Shown here piece by piece: positions 22,502 through 30,067 of a stretch of 36,331 nucleotides of DNA. The stretch is from an uncultured Oscillospiraceae bacterium (GTDB lineage: Bacteria; Bacillota; Clostridia; Oscillospirales; Acutalibacteraceae), in contig CASDTR010000034.1 in the NCBI GenBank assembly GCA_949283785.1, positions 1 to 36,331 on the forward strand, read 5' to 3'. The position numbers and the translations under genes are program-made. Below the pieces are notes generated by a model. It was not told the DNA's origin. It saw only the letters and a program-made list of their open reading frames with translations, and did not search any database. The stretch's first letter is position 1. Each line of letters starts with the position of its first letter.

Positions 22502-22798
22502 ATGGCAGAAAAATATTTATACGGTTCACTGATAGCGGCAGGAATATGGGGCTTTTTAGGTACTTTTTTAGGTCAAGGAGAAATATCGTTGCTGTTTATT
22601 ATGGCAACAGGAATATTCTTTGTAATACTCTGCTATATTATCGGTCTGTTAAAGGATATAAGGGTAAAGCTCGGAATACATGAAATAGGCAACGAGGAAA
22701 AATTCTTCTTTGAAGGGGAAGACATCGCCCCAAAAGAGAAAAACACCGATGTTGAAAAGTCTCAAAGCAAAGAACCAAAAGAGGGTACAGGAAAGTAA
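22502..22798 (+). CDS. Small two-helix membrane protein, paralogue 2
   Basis: 98 residues, with GAGGAG upstream of ATG 22502, 20 bp after paralogue 1. Helices at about 6-24 (LYGSLIAAGIWGFLGTFLG) and 29-49 (SLLFIMATGIFFVILCYIIG), then a longer charged tail rich in Glu and Lys (EDIAPKEKNTDVEKSQSKEPK). The CYIIGLLKD block is identical to paralogue 1, including a 17-base identical DNA stretch (TGCTATATTATCGGTCT), so the pair arose by tandem duplication. The tails have diverged. Function unknown. Confidence 0.75.
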   Translation: MAEKYLYGSLIAAGIWGFLGTFLGQGEISLLFIMATGIFFVILCYIIGLLKDIRVKLGIHEIGNEEKFFFEGEDIAPKEKNTDVEKSQSKEPKEGTGK

Positions 22799-22804
22799 TT
22801 ATAC

Positions 22805-22833
22805 TTGACATTAGTCCATTTTTGATGTATTGT
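22805..22833 (+). promoter_or_regulatory. Promoter of the TSCPD-protein gene
   Basis: TTGACA (22805-22810), 17 bp, TATTGT (22828-22833), giving a leader of about 28 bases with AAGGAG before ATG 22868. Confidence 0.7.
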
Positions 22834-22867
22834 TTTCTCTTGAAATCAAAGAAAAGGAGAAATCAAT

Positions 22868-23125
22868 ATGACATATACATACAAGACAAAGGGAACCTGT
22901 TCAAGATTTATTGACGTAGAGCTTGAAGGCGATACAATAAAAAGCGTAAAGTTCCACGGCGGCTGCGATGGAAACCTCAAAGGCATAAGCGCCATTGTAA
23001 AGGGAATGAAAATAGACGATGTTGAAAAGAGATTTACGGGTATAACCTGCGGCTTTAAGCCCACATCCTGTCCCGACCAGCTTGCAAAGGCAGTCAGGGA
23101 AGCCTACGAGGCGCAGAACAAATAA
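22868..23125 (+). CDS. TIGR03905-type TSCPD domain protein
   Basis: 85 residues. Contains GTCSRFIDVELEGDTIKSVK (10-29), FHGGCDGNLKGISAIVKGM (30-48) and the TSCPDQLAKAV motif (66-76). This is the small free-standing TSCPD family related to the C-terminal domain of adenosylcobalamin-dependent ribonucleotide reductase (NrdJ), where it helps nucleotide or metal binding; free-standing copies have no proven function. Four cysteines (12, 34, 61, 68) could bind metal. Own promoter and terminator; single gene transcript. Confidence 0.92.
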   Translation: MTYTYKTKGTCSRFIDVELEGDTIKSVKFHGGCDGNLKGISAIVKGMKIDDVEKRFTGITCGFKPTSCPDQLAKAVREAYEAQNK

Positions 23126-23138
23126 AAAAGAAAAGCAG

Positions 23139-23164
23139 GGGCGAAAGCAAAGAAGCTTTTGCCC
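23139..23164 (+). terminator. Terminator of the TSCPD-protein gene
   Basis: GGGCGAAAGC (23139-23148) pairs with GCTTTTGCCC (23155-23164), followed by TTTATTTT. Confidence 0.85.
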
Positions 23165-23219
23165 TTTATTTTAAGAGACGGCCAATAGTGTAAAAAATGA
23201 GAGAGGTGAAAAAGAGAAT

Positions 23220-23987
23220 ATGACTAACGGAGAAATTTTGGAAACGGCCATGAGGCAGTCGGCAATAGACGCAAACTGCAAGGCGGAGGATTTTAAAAGG
23301 AGCGAGAACGTAATTGCGGAATCTGTAAAAAATCCGAATGCCAGAAAATATCTTCAGCTGCCTTTAACCTGTAATCTGATATCCTACGGAAACAATATTG
23401 TCGCTTCAATCGACATGAAATACAGGGAAATTGTAGAGACATATATAAATAAATATGAGACGGAGCACTGCTTTGAAACTCCGAATATGCAGGTGCTGAA
23501 TACTCAGTTTACGGAACACGGCTTGCAGATATGTTTTATGGCGGAATATTTTCTTCCCGATTTAAATGTACTTGAGCCTTTGCCCTGTAAGTACGAGGTC
23601 AGAATATTGGAGCAGAAGGATTTTGAGGGGTTATATTTACCTCAGTGGAGCAATGCCCTGTGTGAGAAGAGAAAGGAGCTGGATGTGCTGGGAATCGGAG
23701 CGTATAAGGATAATAAGCTGATAGGCCTCGCTGCGTGTTCAGCGGACTGTGAAACCATGCGGCAGATAGGAGTTGACGTTTTGCCCGAAGAACGCAGGCA
23801 AGGAATAGCGTCGGCGCTTACGAGCCGCCTTGCAAAAGAGATTTTATTAAGGGGAAAGGTCCCCTTTTATTGCTGTGCGTGGTCAAATATAAAATCGGTG
23901 CGAAATGCCGTAAAAAGCGGATTCAGACCCGCGTGGGTGGAAATGACGGTGAAACCGATAGAATTTGTGGCTGAGCTCAACAAGTAG
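23220..23987 (+). CDS. GNAT-family N-acetyltransferase
   Basis: 255 residues with GAGAGGTG upstream of the ATG. The C-terminal half is the GNAT domain: LDVLGIGAYKDNKLIGLAAC, IGVDVLPEERRQGIASALTS (about 184-203, acetyl-CoA motif RRQGIAS) and YCCAWSNIKSVRNAVKSGFRP with N-x-x-S-xx-x-A-x-x-x-GF. The N-terminal 110 residues (NGEILETAMRQSAIDANCKA ... IVASIDMKYREIVETYINKY) are an extra domain seen in some clostridial GNAT proteins. Cytoplasmic; acceptor substrate unknown. Single gene followed by a terminator. Confidence 0.92.
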   Translation: MTNGEILETAMRQSAIDANCKAEDFKRSENVIAESVKNPNARKYLQLPLTCNLISYGNNIVASIDMKYREIVETYINKYETEHCFETPNMQVLNTQFTEHGLQICFMAEYFLPDLNVLEPLPCKYEVRILEQKDFEGLYLPQWSNALCEKRKELDVLGIGAYKDNKLIGLAACSADCETMRQIGVDVLPEERRQGIASALTSRLAKEILLRGKVPFYCCAWSNIKSVRNAVKSGFRPAWVEMTVKPIEFVAELNK

Positions 23988-24001
23988 AATATAGTAAAAT
24001 T

Positions 24002-24041
24002 AAAACCGTCCGCGGACCTATTTGTGTTCACGGGCGGTTTT
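24002..24041 (+). terminator. Terminator of the GNAT gene
   Basis: AAAACCGTCC (24002-24011) pairs with GGGCGGTTTT (24032-24041) over 10 bp with one G-U pair; T-rich end on the plus strand. It also lies just past the stop of the convergent GH27 gene and may serve both. Confidence 0.8.
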
Positions 24042-24068
24042 GCTTTAACTGACGGAATTTTATTAAAT

Positions 24069-25805
24069 TTACTTTACGGGATATACTCGATAGACCTTAA
24101 CTCCCCTTGGTGGGATCCGGGCCGAAATCGTACCGTTTACGGCTTTTTCTTCGCCGCTCCAAAGCTCCTTTGCGGTGTAGCTGTCTGCCTTTTCAGTCTG
24201 CACATAGCTCTGATTGCATATATCCGAAAGGTCGGCCTTTGCATTTGCAGGTGTAACTCCCTTGTTAAAGAAGCACAGAGCAAAGCTCTTGTCGGTAAGG
24301 GGTTTTACGAGAATATCGGTCACCCCTGTTTTGTATCGGCGGCACTGAACGCCCAGCTCATCCTGATCTATTGCGATGAGCTCGCGGTTCGTGAGGATTT
24401 TAAGGACTTTATTGTCTCTGTCAACGGTGCCGTCGGGATTTCTGAATTTTCTCAGGTCGTTGCCCAGAATGAGGGGAGAGGCCATCATGCACCAAAGGGT
24501 GAAATGGGTTTTGTTCTCCTCGTAGGTGAGCTTTCCGTTGCCTACCTCCAGCATGTCGGGGTCGTTCCAGCCGCCCTTGCCGGCGTATTCGGCAAGCCTT
24601 ACGTTGATTTCGTAAATGCCTAAAATTGAAGGCCAGTTCGCCATAATGTCGGGCGTCGTGCGCCAGAGGTTGCCCGCCTGTCTTCCCCATTTCCAGGGCT
24701 TGTTTTTGCCCCATTCGCAGATTGAATAGACAATGGGCTTTTCAGGGGTTCCGTTCTTTTCAGCGTGCTCTTTTACGGCGCGCTTGAGCTCCTTGCCCAT
24801 GTTCATATACTGGTAGGCCGCGCTGTCAGCTTTTGAGCCTATGGGATTGTGGATCTTTATGGTGTTCTTTCCTTTTTTGAGCTTTACTTTGATTTGGTTT
24901 CTTCCGACGGGAGTCCATGTCTTTGTGGGCGGTATGGTAATGTCGTATTTATCGGATGAGTTGATGACAATCTGCGCAAACTTTTCATATTCTCCGTTTT
25001 TGCGTATGCCGAGAGTGAGGGTGTATTCCCCTTCTTCGGGAGCCTCTACGCCGTCAAATTCCACGGCTCCGTTTGCGAAGCCAAGCCCCGTCACATACTT
25101 TCCGCTTTGGAGCTTTCCGTCGCTTATTATTCTTGCGGTGCCCGTAAGGCGGCCTGTTTCGGCTTCGATCACCTTCTCATCGGAGCTTCCTGCGGGAGCA
25201 ATGTAGATTCTGTCAAGGTCGGGACCCTCTCCCGTTATGGGGATATTGTGGCAGAAATCGTATTTGAAAAACTCTATTCCCCACTGAGCGAAGGTGTCGG
25301 CGTCTATGGCCTCTTTGCCGAGGCTTGCGGGCAGATCTTCGCAGGTGAGGGTTCCGTTTGAGGTATAGATTCCCAGCTTCAACCCGATCGCGTTGACTTT
25401 TTCGCACAGCGCTTTTATGCCTGAGGGGAATTTCGCAAGGTCGCCCTGCAATCTGCCGTTTTCGTCCCTCATAGAGGAGTGCCAGCAGTCGTCAAGGTTT
25501 ACATATTTGTAGCCTGCGTCGAGAAGTCCTGATTCCTTCATTACCAGCGCCATATCATATATGAGATTCTCGTCTATGTTCTGGCGGAAGGCGTTCCAGC
25601 TGGACCAGCCCATAGGGGGCGTGAGAGCGGCTGAATTGTTGTATAAAGCGCTGTCGGGAAGGTTGTAATTTTTAGCCGCTTTGAGCTTCTTTATGTAGCA
25701 CTTGGGACAGAAATTGTTCTTTTTTAGTACTGATATCCCTATTGCCGCTCCTGTTGCGGCGGCAGCGGCGCCTGCGCCTACGGCGGCTTTTATAAAATTA
25801 TTCAT
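24069..25805 (-). CDS. GH27 alpha-galactosidase with an inserted carbohydrate-binding-like module
   Basis: 578 residues. N-terminal membrane helix (7-27, Ala/Gly-rich) and a basic Cys-pair stretch NFCPKCYIKKLK. The GH27 barrel begins at LTPPMGWSSWNAF (61-73), YVNLDDCWH (101-109) and LKLGIYTSNG; nucleophile Asp183 lies in KYDFC (181-185). The barrel is then interrupted at about 205-325 by a beta-sandwich like CBM35/CBM6 (IEAETGRLTGTARI ... IKVKLKKGKNTIKIHNP), and resumes with YSICEWG (360-366), WRTTPDI (acid/base Asp386) and GGWNDPDMLEVGNG (411-423). The C-terminal beta domain ends RIPPRGVKVYRV. Both catalytic Asp are present. It cleaves terminal alpha-galactosides. The strongly positive residues after the helix suggest the enzyme faces the cytoplasm; that is inference. 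It lies 95 bp after the ABC-F gene. Confidence 0.93.
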   Translation of the reverse strand: MNNFIKAAVGAGAAAAATGAAIGISVLKKNNFCPKCYIKKLKAAKNYNLPDSALYNNSAALTPPMGWSSWNAFRQNIDENLIYDMALVMKESGLLDAGYKYVNLDDCWHSSMRDENGRLQGDLAKFPSGIKALCEKVNAIGLKLGIYTSNGTLTCEDLPASLGKEAIDADTFAQWGIEFFKYDFCHNIPITGEGPDLDRIYIAPAGSSDEKVIEAETGRLTGTARIISDGKLQSGKYVTGLGFANGAVEFDGVEAPEEGEYTLTLGIRKNGEYEKFAQIVINSSDKYDITIPPTKTWTPVGRNQIKVKLKKGKNTIKIHNPIGSKADSAAYQYMNMGKELKRAVKEHAEKNGTPEKPIVYSICEWGKNKPWKWGRQAGNLWRTTPDIMANWPSILGIYEINVRLAEYAGKGGWNDPDMLEVGNGKLTYEENKTHFTLWCMMASPLILGNDLRKFRNPDGTVDRDNKVLKILTNRELIAIDQDELGVQCRRYKTGVTDILVKPLTDKSFALCFFNKGVTPANAKADLSDICNQSYVQTEKADSYTAKELWSGEEKAVNGTISARIPPRGVKVYRVYPVK

Positions 25806-25860
25806 TATGGCCTCCTGTTATAAATATTCAGAACGTTTACGGCGTTATTTTACCACAAGA

Positions 25861-25880
25861 AAAGGTAAAAGTATACCTTT
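25861..25880 (-). terminator. Possible weak terminator after the ABC-F gene
   Basis: AAAGGTA / TACCTTT (25861-25867 with 25874-25880), 7-bp stem, followed on the minus strand by TTTTCTT. It is weak, so read-through into the GH27 gene is possible. Confidence 0.35.
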
Positions 25881-25900
25881 AAAGAAAAACTCAATTGATT

Positions 25901-27406
25901 TCAGATGATATGCTGCGGCTTCTGAAAGGGAGCGGCGCAAGCGGAGAACAGCTCTATTTTTTTTGTTGCCGCCGCGTTGCTGAAGGCTGCGTCGTGCTCC
26001 ACAAAGAGCATGGTGGGGGAAAACTCTGTTATAAGGTTTTCTATCTGTATGCGGGAATATATATCAATAAAATTCAGCGGCTCATCCCACACATACAGGT
26101 GAGCTCTTTCGCACAGGCTTTTTGCGATAAGCACTTTCTTTTTCTGCCCTTGCGACAGCTCTTCAATATTTTTTTCAAACTGCACGCGCTCAAAATCCAT
26201 TTTCCTGAGTATTGCCTTGAAAAGGCTTTCGTCTATGCCGCTTTCACGCGCAAAATCTGAAAGACCTCCCGTAAAAAGCGAGGTGTCCTGGGAAACGTAT
26301 GAAATGATAAGTCCCGAGGCTTTCATAAATGTGCCCGTATGGTCAACGTTCTCTCCGAGCAGCAGTTTTAAAAGGCTGCTTTTGCCGCTTCCGTTTAGGC
26401 CTTCAAGGACGATTCGGTCGCCGCGGCGGATTTCGAAGGAGACGGGATTGTTTATCGTTCTTTCTCCGTAGCTTACCGAAATCTCCGAAAAGGAGGCAAG
26501 GACGTCGGAATGGTATACAAGAGGGTAGAGCTTGAGCTTTTCGGCTGCCTCGATATTTTTAAGCAGCCCCTGTTTCTCTTTTATCGCCTGCATCTGCCTT
26601 GCCTCTATGGCCTTGGACCGCTTCATCATTTTGGCAGCTTTGTGGCCTATATACCCCTTATCGAAGGAGCCGACTTTTGATTTTTCCGCTTCGTCGGACC
26701 ATGCGGCGGCGCGCCTTGCGGATTTTTGCAGTTTTTTGATATCGCCCTGAAGCTGTCGGTTTTGAGCAAGTTCCGCCTCCTGCCTTTTTTGGAAGTCCGT
26801 TATCCACGAGGTGAAATTTCCGCTCTGTACCTGAATATCGGCTCTGTTTAAAGAGAGTATGTGGTCTATGCAGCTGTCCAGAAACCGCCTGTCATGGGAA
26901 ACGAGAATAAATCCCTTTTTGCCCTTTAAATATTCGGCCACAGCCTTTCTCGCCATGGTGTCCAGGTGATTGGTAGGTTCGTCTATGAGAAGAAAATGGC
27001 CTTCATTCAGGAAAAGCGCGGAAAGGAGGGCTTTTGTCTGCTCTCCCTTTGAAAGGGTAATGAAGGGACGGTACAATATATCAACGTCCGCTTCGAGGAG
27101 GGAGAGCTCACGGATAAATTCCCACTCCTGGCAGCTTGGCGCAACGCGTCTGAGGATTGTTTCGGTAGTTTCTTGGGGATCTGAAACGGGATAGGGGAAA
27201 TAATCGAATTGTACGCAGGAGATGATTTTTCCGCTGTATTCGTATTTTCCCATAAGGAGATTTAAAAACGTGGTTTTGCCGCGGCCGTTCCTGCCGACAA
27301 AGCCCAGTTTCCAGTCGGTATCTATTTGAAAGCTCACGTTTTCAAAAATGTTGTCATAGCTTGACGGATAAGCAAAGGTAAGGTTTTCAACTTTTATCAT
27401 GGACAT
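25901..27406 (-). CDS. ABC-F ribosomal protection protein (Lsa/CplR-like)
   Basis: 501 residues, two ATP-binding domains and no membrane segments. Domain 1: Walker A GRNGRGKT (38-45), signature LSKGEQTK (118-125), Walker B LLIDEPTNHLD (139-149). The inter-domain linker (about 204-300) contains AAAWSDEAEKSKVGSFDKGY and IGHKAAKMMKRSKAIEAR, the form found in Lsa and CplR proteins. Domain 2: GLNGSGKSS (336-344), LSQGQKKK (417-424), WDEPLNFID (440-448), FVEHD (468-472). Such proteins enter the E site of stalled ribosomes and dislodge lincosamides, pleuromutilins and streptogramin A. Subfamily is by recall of the linker sequence; resistance is inferred. Regulated by the attenuator leader upstream. 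Confidence 0.92.
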   Translation of the reverse strand: MSMIKVENLTFAYPSSYDNIFENVSFQIDTDWKLGFVGRNGRGKTTFLNLLMGKYEYSGKIISCVQFDYFPYPVSDPQETTETILRRVAPSCQEWEFIRELSLLEADVDILYRPFITLSKGEQTKALLSALFLNEGHFLLIDEPTNHLDTMARKAVAEYLKGKKGFILVSHDRRFLDSCIDHILSLNRADIQVQSGNFTSWITDFQKRQEAELAQNRQLQGDIKKLQKSARRAAAWSDEAEKSKVGSFDKGYIGHKAAKMMKRSKAIEARQMQAIKEKQGLLKNIEAAEKLKLYPLVYHSDVLASFSEISVSYGERTINNPVSFEIRRGDRIVLEGLNGSGKSSLLKLLLGENVDHTGTFMKASGLIISYVSQDTSLFTGGLSDFARESGIDESLFKAILRKMDFERVQFEKNIEELSQGQKKKVLIAKSLCERAHLYVWDEPLNFIDIYSRIQIENLITEFSPTMLFVEHDAAFSNAAATKKIELFSACAAPFQKPQHII

Positions 27407-27426
27407 GGTGTATTCCTCCCGATAAC

Positions 27427-27460
27427 AAAAATAGGCCGCAGGAAAACAAATTCCTGCGGC
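27427..27460 (-). terminator. Attenuator terminator in the ABC-F leader
   Basis: GCCGCAGGAA / TTCCTGCGGC (27435-27444 with 27451-27460) form a 10-bp stem followed on the minus strand by TATTTTTG, only about 20 bp before the GGGAGG site of the ABC-F gene. An upstream leader segment GCAGGAAA (minus strand, 27547-27540) can pair with TTTCCTGC in its 3' arm and act as antiterminator. Confidence 0.85.
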
Positions 27461-27593
27461 TCAAAACATTTCGGGATGCAAAAGGGGCGTCAGAGAGCGG
27501 CCCGCCGTGATCCTGCTGTATAAGAGATGAATTTGTAACTTTCCTGCAAAAGACGCAATAACACCGTTTACGGGAGTTATCGCATATTGATTT

Positions 27594-27617
27594 TTATTTG
27601 CAAGAAAAATTACGCAT
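27594..27617 (-). CDS. Seven-codon leader peptide of the ABC-F gene
   Basis: ATG CGT AAT TTT TCT TGC AAA TAA, peptide MRNFSCK, with a strong AGAGGTG five bases upstream (plus-strand 27623-27629). It lies about 30 bases after the expected transcript start and about 190 bases before the ABC-F start codon, ahead of the terminator. An ATAAC...GTTAT hairpin (27558-27580) follows its stop. Leader peptides of this kind stall drug-bound ribosomes and switch off termination in several ABC-F and erm genes; the role here is inferred. Confidence 0.7.
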   Translation of the reverse strand: MRNFSCK

Positions 27618-27648
27618 TTTCACACCTCTTTTTTTATTTCTGTCAAAC

Positions 27649-27677
27649 AGCATAACACTGATTTTAAATTATTTCAA
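27649..27677 (-). promoter_or_regulatory. Promoter of the ABC-F leader transcript
   Basis: On the minus strand, TTGAAA (27677-27672), 17 bp, TATGCT (27654-27649). The leader before the ABC-F gene is then about 235 bases. Confidence 0.75.
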
Positions 27678-27723
27678 GAGCTTTTGCGGCTTTTATTTTA
27701 TGATTTATTCCTGCGGGGCGGTT

Positions 27724-28581
27724 TTATTTATATTCCCATGTGAAATATTTTGAATTTGAAAAATCATAGGCTGAAACTCCGTCTATGGATGTCGCAAAGG
27801 CAAATGTAGCGGTTCCGTCGTCATAGAGCCTGTATTTGTATTGGGACACACTTATATCCGTGGTGGTCCATACATAGTAGATCAGATCCGTATAGGTCCT
27901 GCCCGAGGCGTCCGTCTTTTGCTCCGTGCCCTTTTCGAGGCAGTAATAAACGGTTTCGCCTACGGCGGTGGTTATTTCGTTTCGTATTGTCTCGGCGGCG
28001 GGAAGCTCATCGGAAAGCTCTGTGGGGGAGAGATTCTTTGTGTATTCGAGAGCGTTTTCGGCGGCATCTATAGTTTGCTGTGTGTTTGCGAAAAGCGCGT
28101 ATTTACCGGCGGAAGCGGCAATTGCGATCAAAGCTATGATTATTATGGCGATTACTCGCTTTTTCAGTTTTTCCGCCTTGCCCAGCAGCTTTTGCCTTAC
28201 AAGAGCGGTTACTGTCAAAACAGCGCTGAGGGCAGTTGTGCAGTAGCAGAAAACGTTTATGTAAAAAGGAGCGTCGGTGGCGATGATAATATTGGGAAGC
28301 ATAAAAATATGTATGCCGAAAACTATCAGCGCCAAAGCGGGAGACCATTTACTCGGCTCAAGGAATATCTTTTCACCGTCCACGTCCCTGATTTCTCCGT
28401 TTTCGTTTTTGAGCTGAGAGCGCAGAAGTCCTGCGGCAAATATAATGGAGGGTATTCCTATAATCATCAGCGGAGCGTTTGCGGTGTTAAAATACGCAGA
28501 GCTCGCCACGGTATAAAAGGCGCCGAAAAGAATGAGTATTACAGCCGACGCACTGTTGAAAATTTTTAAGGCTTTTTTCAC
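27724..28581 (-). CDS. Unknown membrane protein with C-terminal soluble domain
   Basis: 285 residues from a GTG at 28579-28581 with AGGAGAG seven bases upstream; longer in-frame starts lack a site. Five hydrophobic helices: about 9-28 (SASAVILILFGAFYTVASSA), 36-53 (APLMIIGIPSIIFAAGLL), 79-100 (WSPALALIVFGIHIFMLPNI), 108-130 (FYINVFCYCTTALSAVLTVTAL) and 143-160 (VIAIIIIALIAIAASAG). The remaining roughly 115 residues (QQTIDAAENALEYTKNLSPT ... YKYRLYDDGTATFAFATSID) are soluble. I recognise no family. It lies downstream of the EEP-protein gene in the same direction, separated by a terminator. Confidence 0.7.
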   Translation of the reverse strand: MKKALKIFNSASAVILILFGAFYTVASSAYFNTANAPLMIIGIPSIIFAAGLLRSQLKNENGEIRDVDGEKIFLEPSKWSPALALIVFGIHIFMLPNIIIATDAPFYINVFCYCTTALSAVLTVTALVRQKLLGKAEKLKKRVIAIIIIALIAIAASAGKYALFANTQQTIDAAENALEYTKNLSPTELSDELPAAETIRNEITTAVGETVYYCLEKGTEQKTDASGRTYTDLIYYVWTTTDISVSQYKYRLYDDGTATFAFATSIDGVSAYDFSNSKYFTWEYK

Positions 28582-28688
28582 GGTAATCTCTCCTGTGCGA
28601 TAATTAATAATTATAAAATCTGAATCCACTGAAATCAATTATACTTTTAATCTTCTGAATGTGTCAAGTAGAGTTATTGATGAGGGAC

Positions 28689-28722
28689 AAAAAAGCGGAC
28701 TTTCTTTTGCGAAAGTCCGCTT
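28689..28722 (-). terminator. Terminator of the EEP-family gene
   Basis: AAGCGGACTTTC / GAAAGTCCGCTT (12 bp, 28693-28704 with 28711-28722), followed on the minus strand by U residues. Confidence 0.88.
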
Positions 28723-28731
28723 GCTGTCAGT

Positions 28732-29781
28732 TTATTTAAGCTTTACCTCGAGGGATACAGGGTTGTGGTCGGCGGCGTGGAAGCCCAGGTCAAGGGTCTC
28801 AACGCTTACCTTTTCAACGTTGGGGGAGATGATAAATCCGTCGATAATATAATGCTGGCTTGTTTGTGGGTCGTAGGGCTTATCGAGAAGTCGGCAGGAG
28901 GGCACCGATGTGTCGTAGGCAAAGGCCCAGCCTTCGGGGAGAACTGTATTTTCAAGGGTTCCCGGTGCCCATGTCTCGGTGTCCTCTATGGGATATGCGT
29001 CGAGGCCGCCGGGGAAGGTCTGGTTGAAATCACCGCCGGCAATAACGTAATTGCCCTTTTCGTATTCCTGCTGCAAAACGGAGAAGAGCATCTGGGTCTG
29101 AGCGGCTTTACCCTCTCCGTCGTCGTAGGCCTCAAGATGAAGGTTGACTATGACGAGCTCTTTGTCGCTGCCTTCAATGGGGATGTGGTTAATGAGCAGG
29201 CAGCGTTTAAGGTTAGCAGCGGAAACAGGCCATGAAAACGGGCAGGGAAGGCTGACTCTTTCCGCAGAAGAAACGGTGTAATCGGTGAGCGTTAAAATTC
29301 CCGAATTGACCTTGCCGATAGGGGGAAGGGGATAGGGAACAAAGGGGCAGGAATAGTTAAGCGCATATGTACCGAAGAGCTTTGTGTTTTCAATATATGT
29401 CTCAACCTGATTGACGCTGTAGGTGCGGCTTGAATTCTGATCAACTTCCTGAAGAAGATAGAAATCGGCATTTTGCTCATTTATAAACTGTGAAATCTCG
29501 TTCATATTTTCATTCATTCTGGTTTCGTCGGAAGATTTGACGTTTTCTCCGCCGTCCATGAAAAAATCGGCGTTATCGCCCAAGGCGGCATATCCCGTAT
29601 TAAAGCTGATAAGCTTTACCGTATCGCCTGAGAAGGCATTTCTGCTTTCGGAAGCAGATACATCAATTTGTTCTATTTCATCGGGCTTGTATTCTTTTAT
29701 GCTCAGATATGCTACTAAAGCTCCGAAAAGGACAACTACCGCAAGCAGAACGATTCCTATGATTTTAAGTGCTTTTTTCAT
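28732..29781 (-). CDS. Membrane-anchored endonuclease/exonuclease/phosphatase-fold protein
   Basis: 349 residues. Residues 7-27 (IIGIVLLAVVVLFGALVAYL) form an N-terminal anchor; the rest should be outside the membrane. The EEP (DNase I-like) fold is complete: SFNTGY (59-64, metal-site Asn61), LLQEVD (109-114, Glu112), VNLHLEAYD (212-220, His215), GGDFNQT (249-255, Asp251 and Asn253), HYIIDGFI (310-317) and HAADHNPV (335-342, Asp338-His339). All catalytic residues are present, so it is an active metal-dependent phosphodiesterase or phosphatase acting on a nucleic acid, phospholipid or inositol phosphate. Substrate unknown. ATG has CGGAGG upstream. Single-gene transcript with its own terminator. 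Confidence 0.93.
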   Translation of the reverse strand: MKKALKIIGIVLLAVVVLFGALVAYLSIKEYKPDEIEQIDVSASESRNAFSGDTVKLISFNTGYAALGDNADFFMDGGENVKSSDETRMNENMNEISQFINEQNADFYLLQEVDQNSSRTYSVNQVETYIENTKLFGTYALNYSCPFVPYPLPPIGKVNSGILTLTDYTVSSAERVSLPCPFSWPVSAANLKRCLLINHIPIEGSDKELVIVNLHLEAYDDGEGKAAQTQMLFSVLQQEYEKGNYVIAGGDFNQTFPGGLDAYPIEDTETWAPGTLENTVLPEGWAFAYDTSVPSCRLLDKPYDPQTSQHYIIDGFIISPNVEKVSVETLDLGFHAADHNPVSLEVKLK

Positions 29782-30000
29782 TGCATTACCTCCGTTTTTT
29801 AGAATGATTTCTTCGGTCCGATATGTACATATAGTGTAAACTCACACACATCGGCCGAGAGCGGAATAATATTTTTGTATTATACACCGGCAAGCTGTAA
29901 TTTTCAATATAATCAACAAAACTTTTTTAAATAAGAGATAAATAATGTTGAATGTGCTCTGAAGCTAACCGCTGCATTTTTATTTGTTATTGCTGAATTT

Positions 30001-30034
30001 AAAAAGCCTTTTCCCGTTTAAAACAGGAAAAGGC
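30001..30034 (-). terminator. Terminator of the GH4 gene
   Basis: GCCTTTTCC / GGAAAAGGC (30006-30014 with 30026-30034), followed on the minus strand by UUUUU (30001-30005). It lies about 30 bp past the GH4 stop. Confidence 0.85.
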
Positions 30035-30067
30035 CGTTAAAATATACAAAAATCAAATGATAATATG

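Noticed and set aside
27841-28569. 242-codon plus-strand frame opposite the unknown membrane protein gene
   Set aside because: The minus-strand frame has a proper GTG start with AGGAGAG and membrane helices; the plus frame has neither site nor domain.
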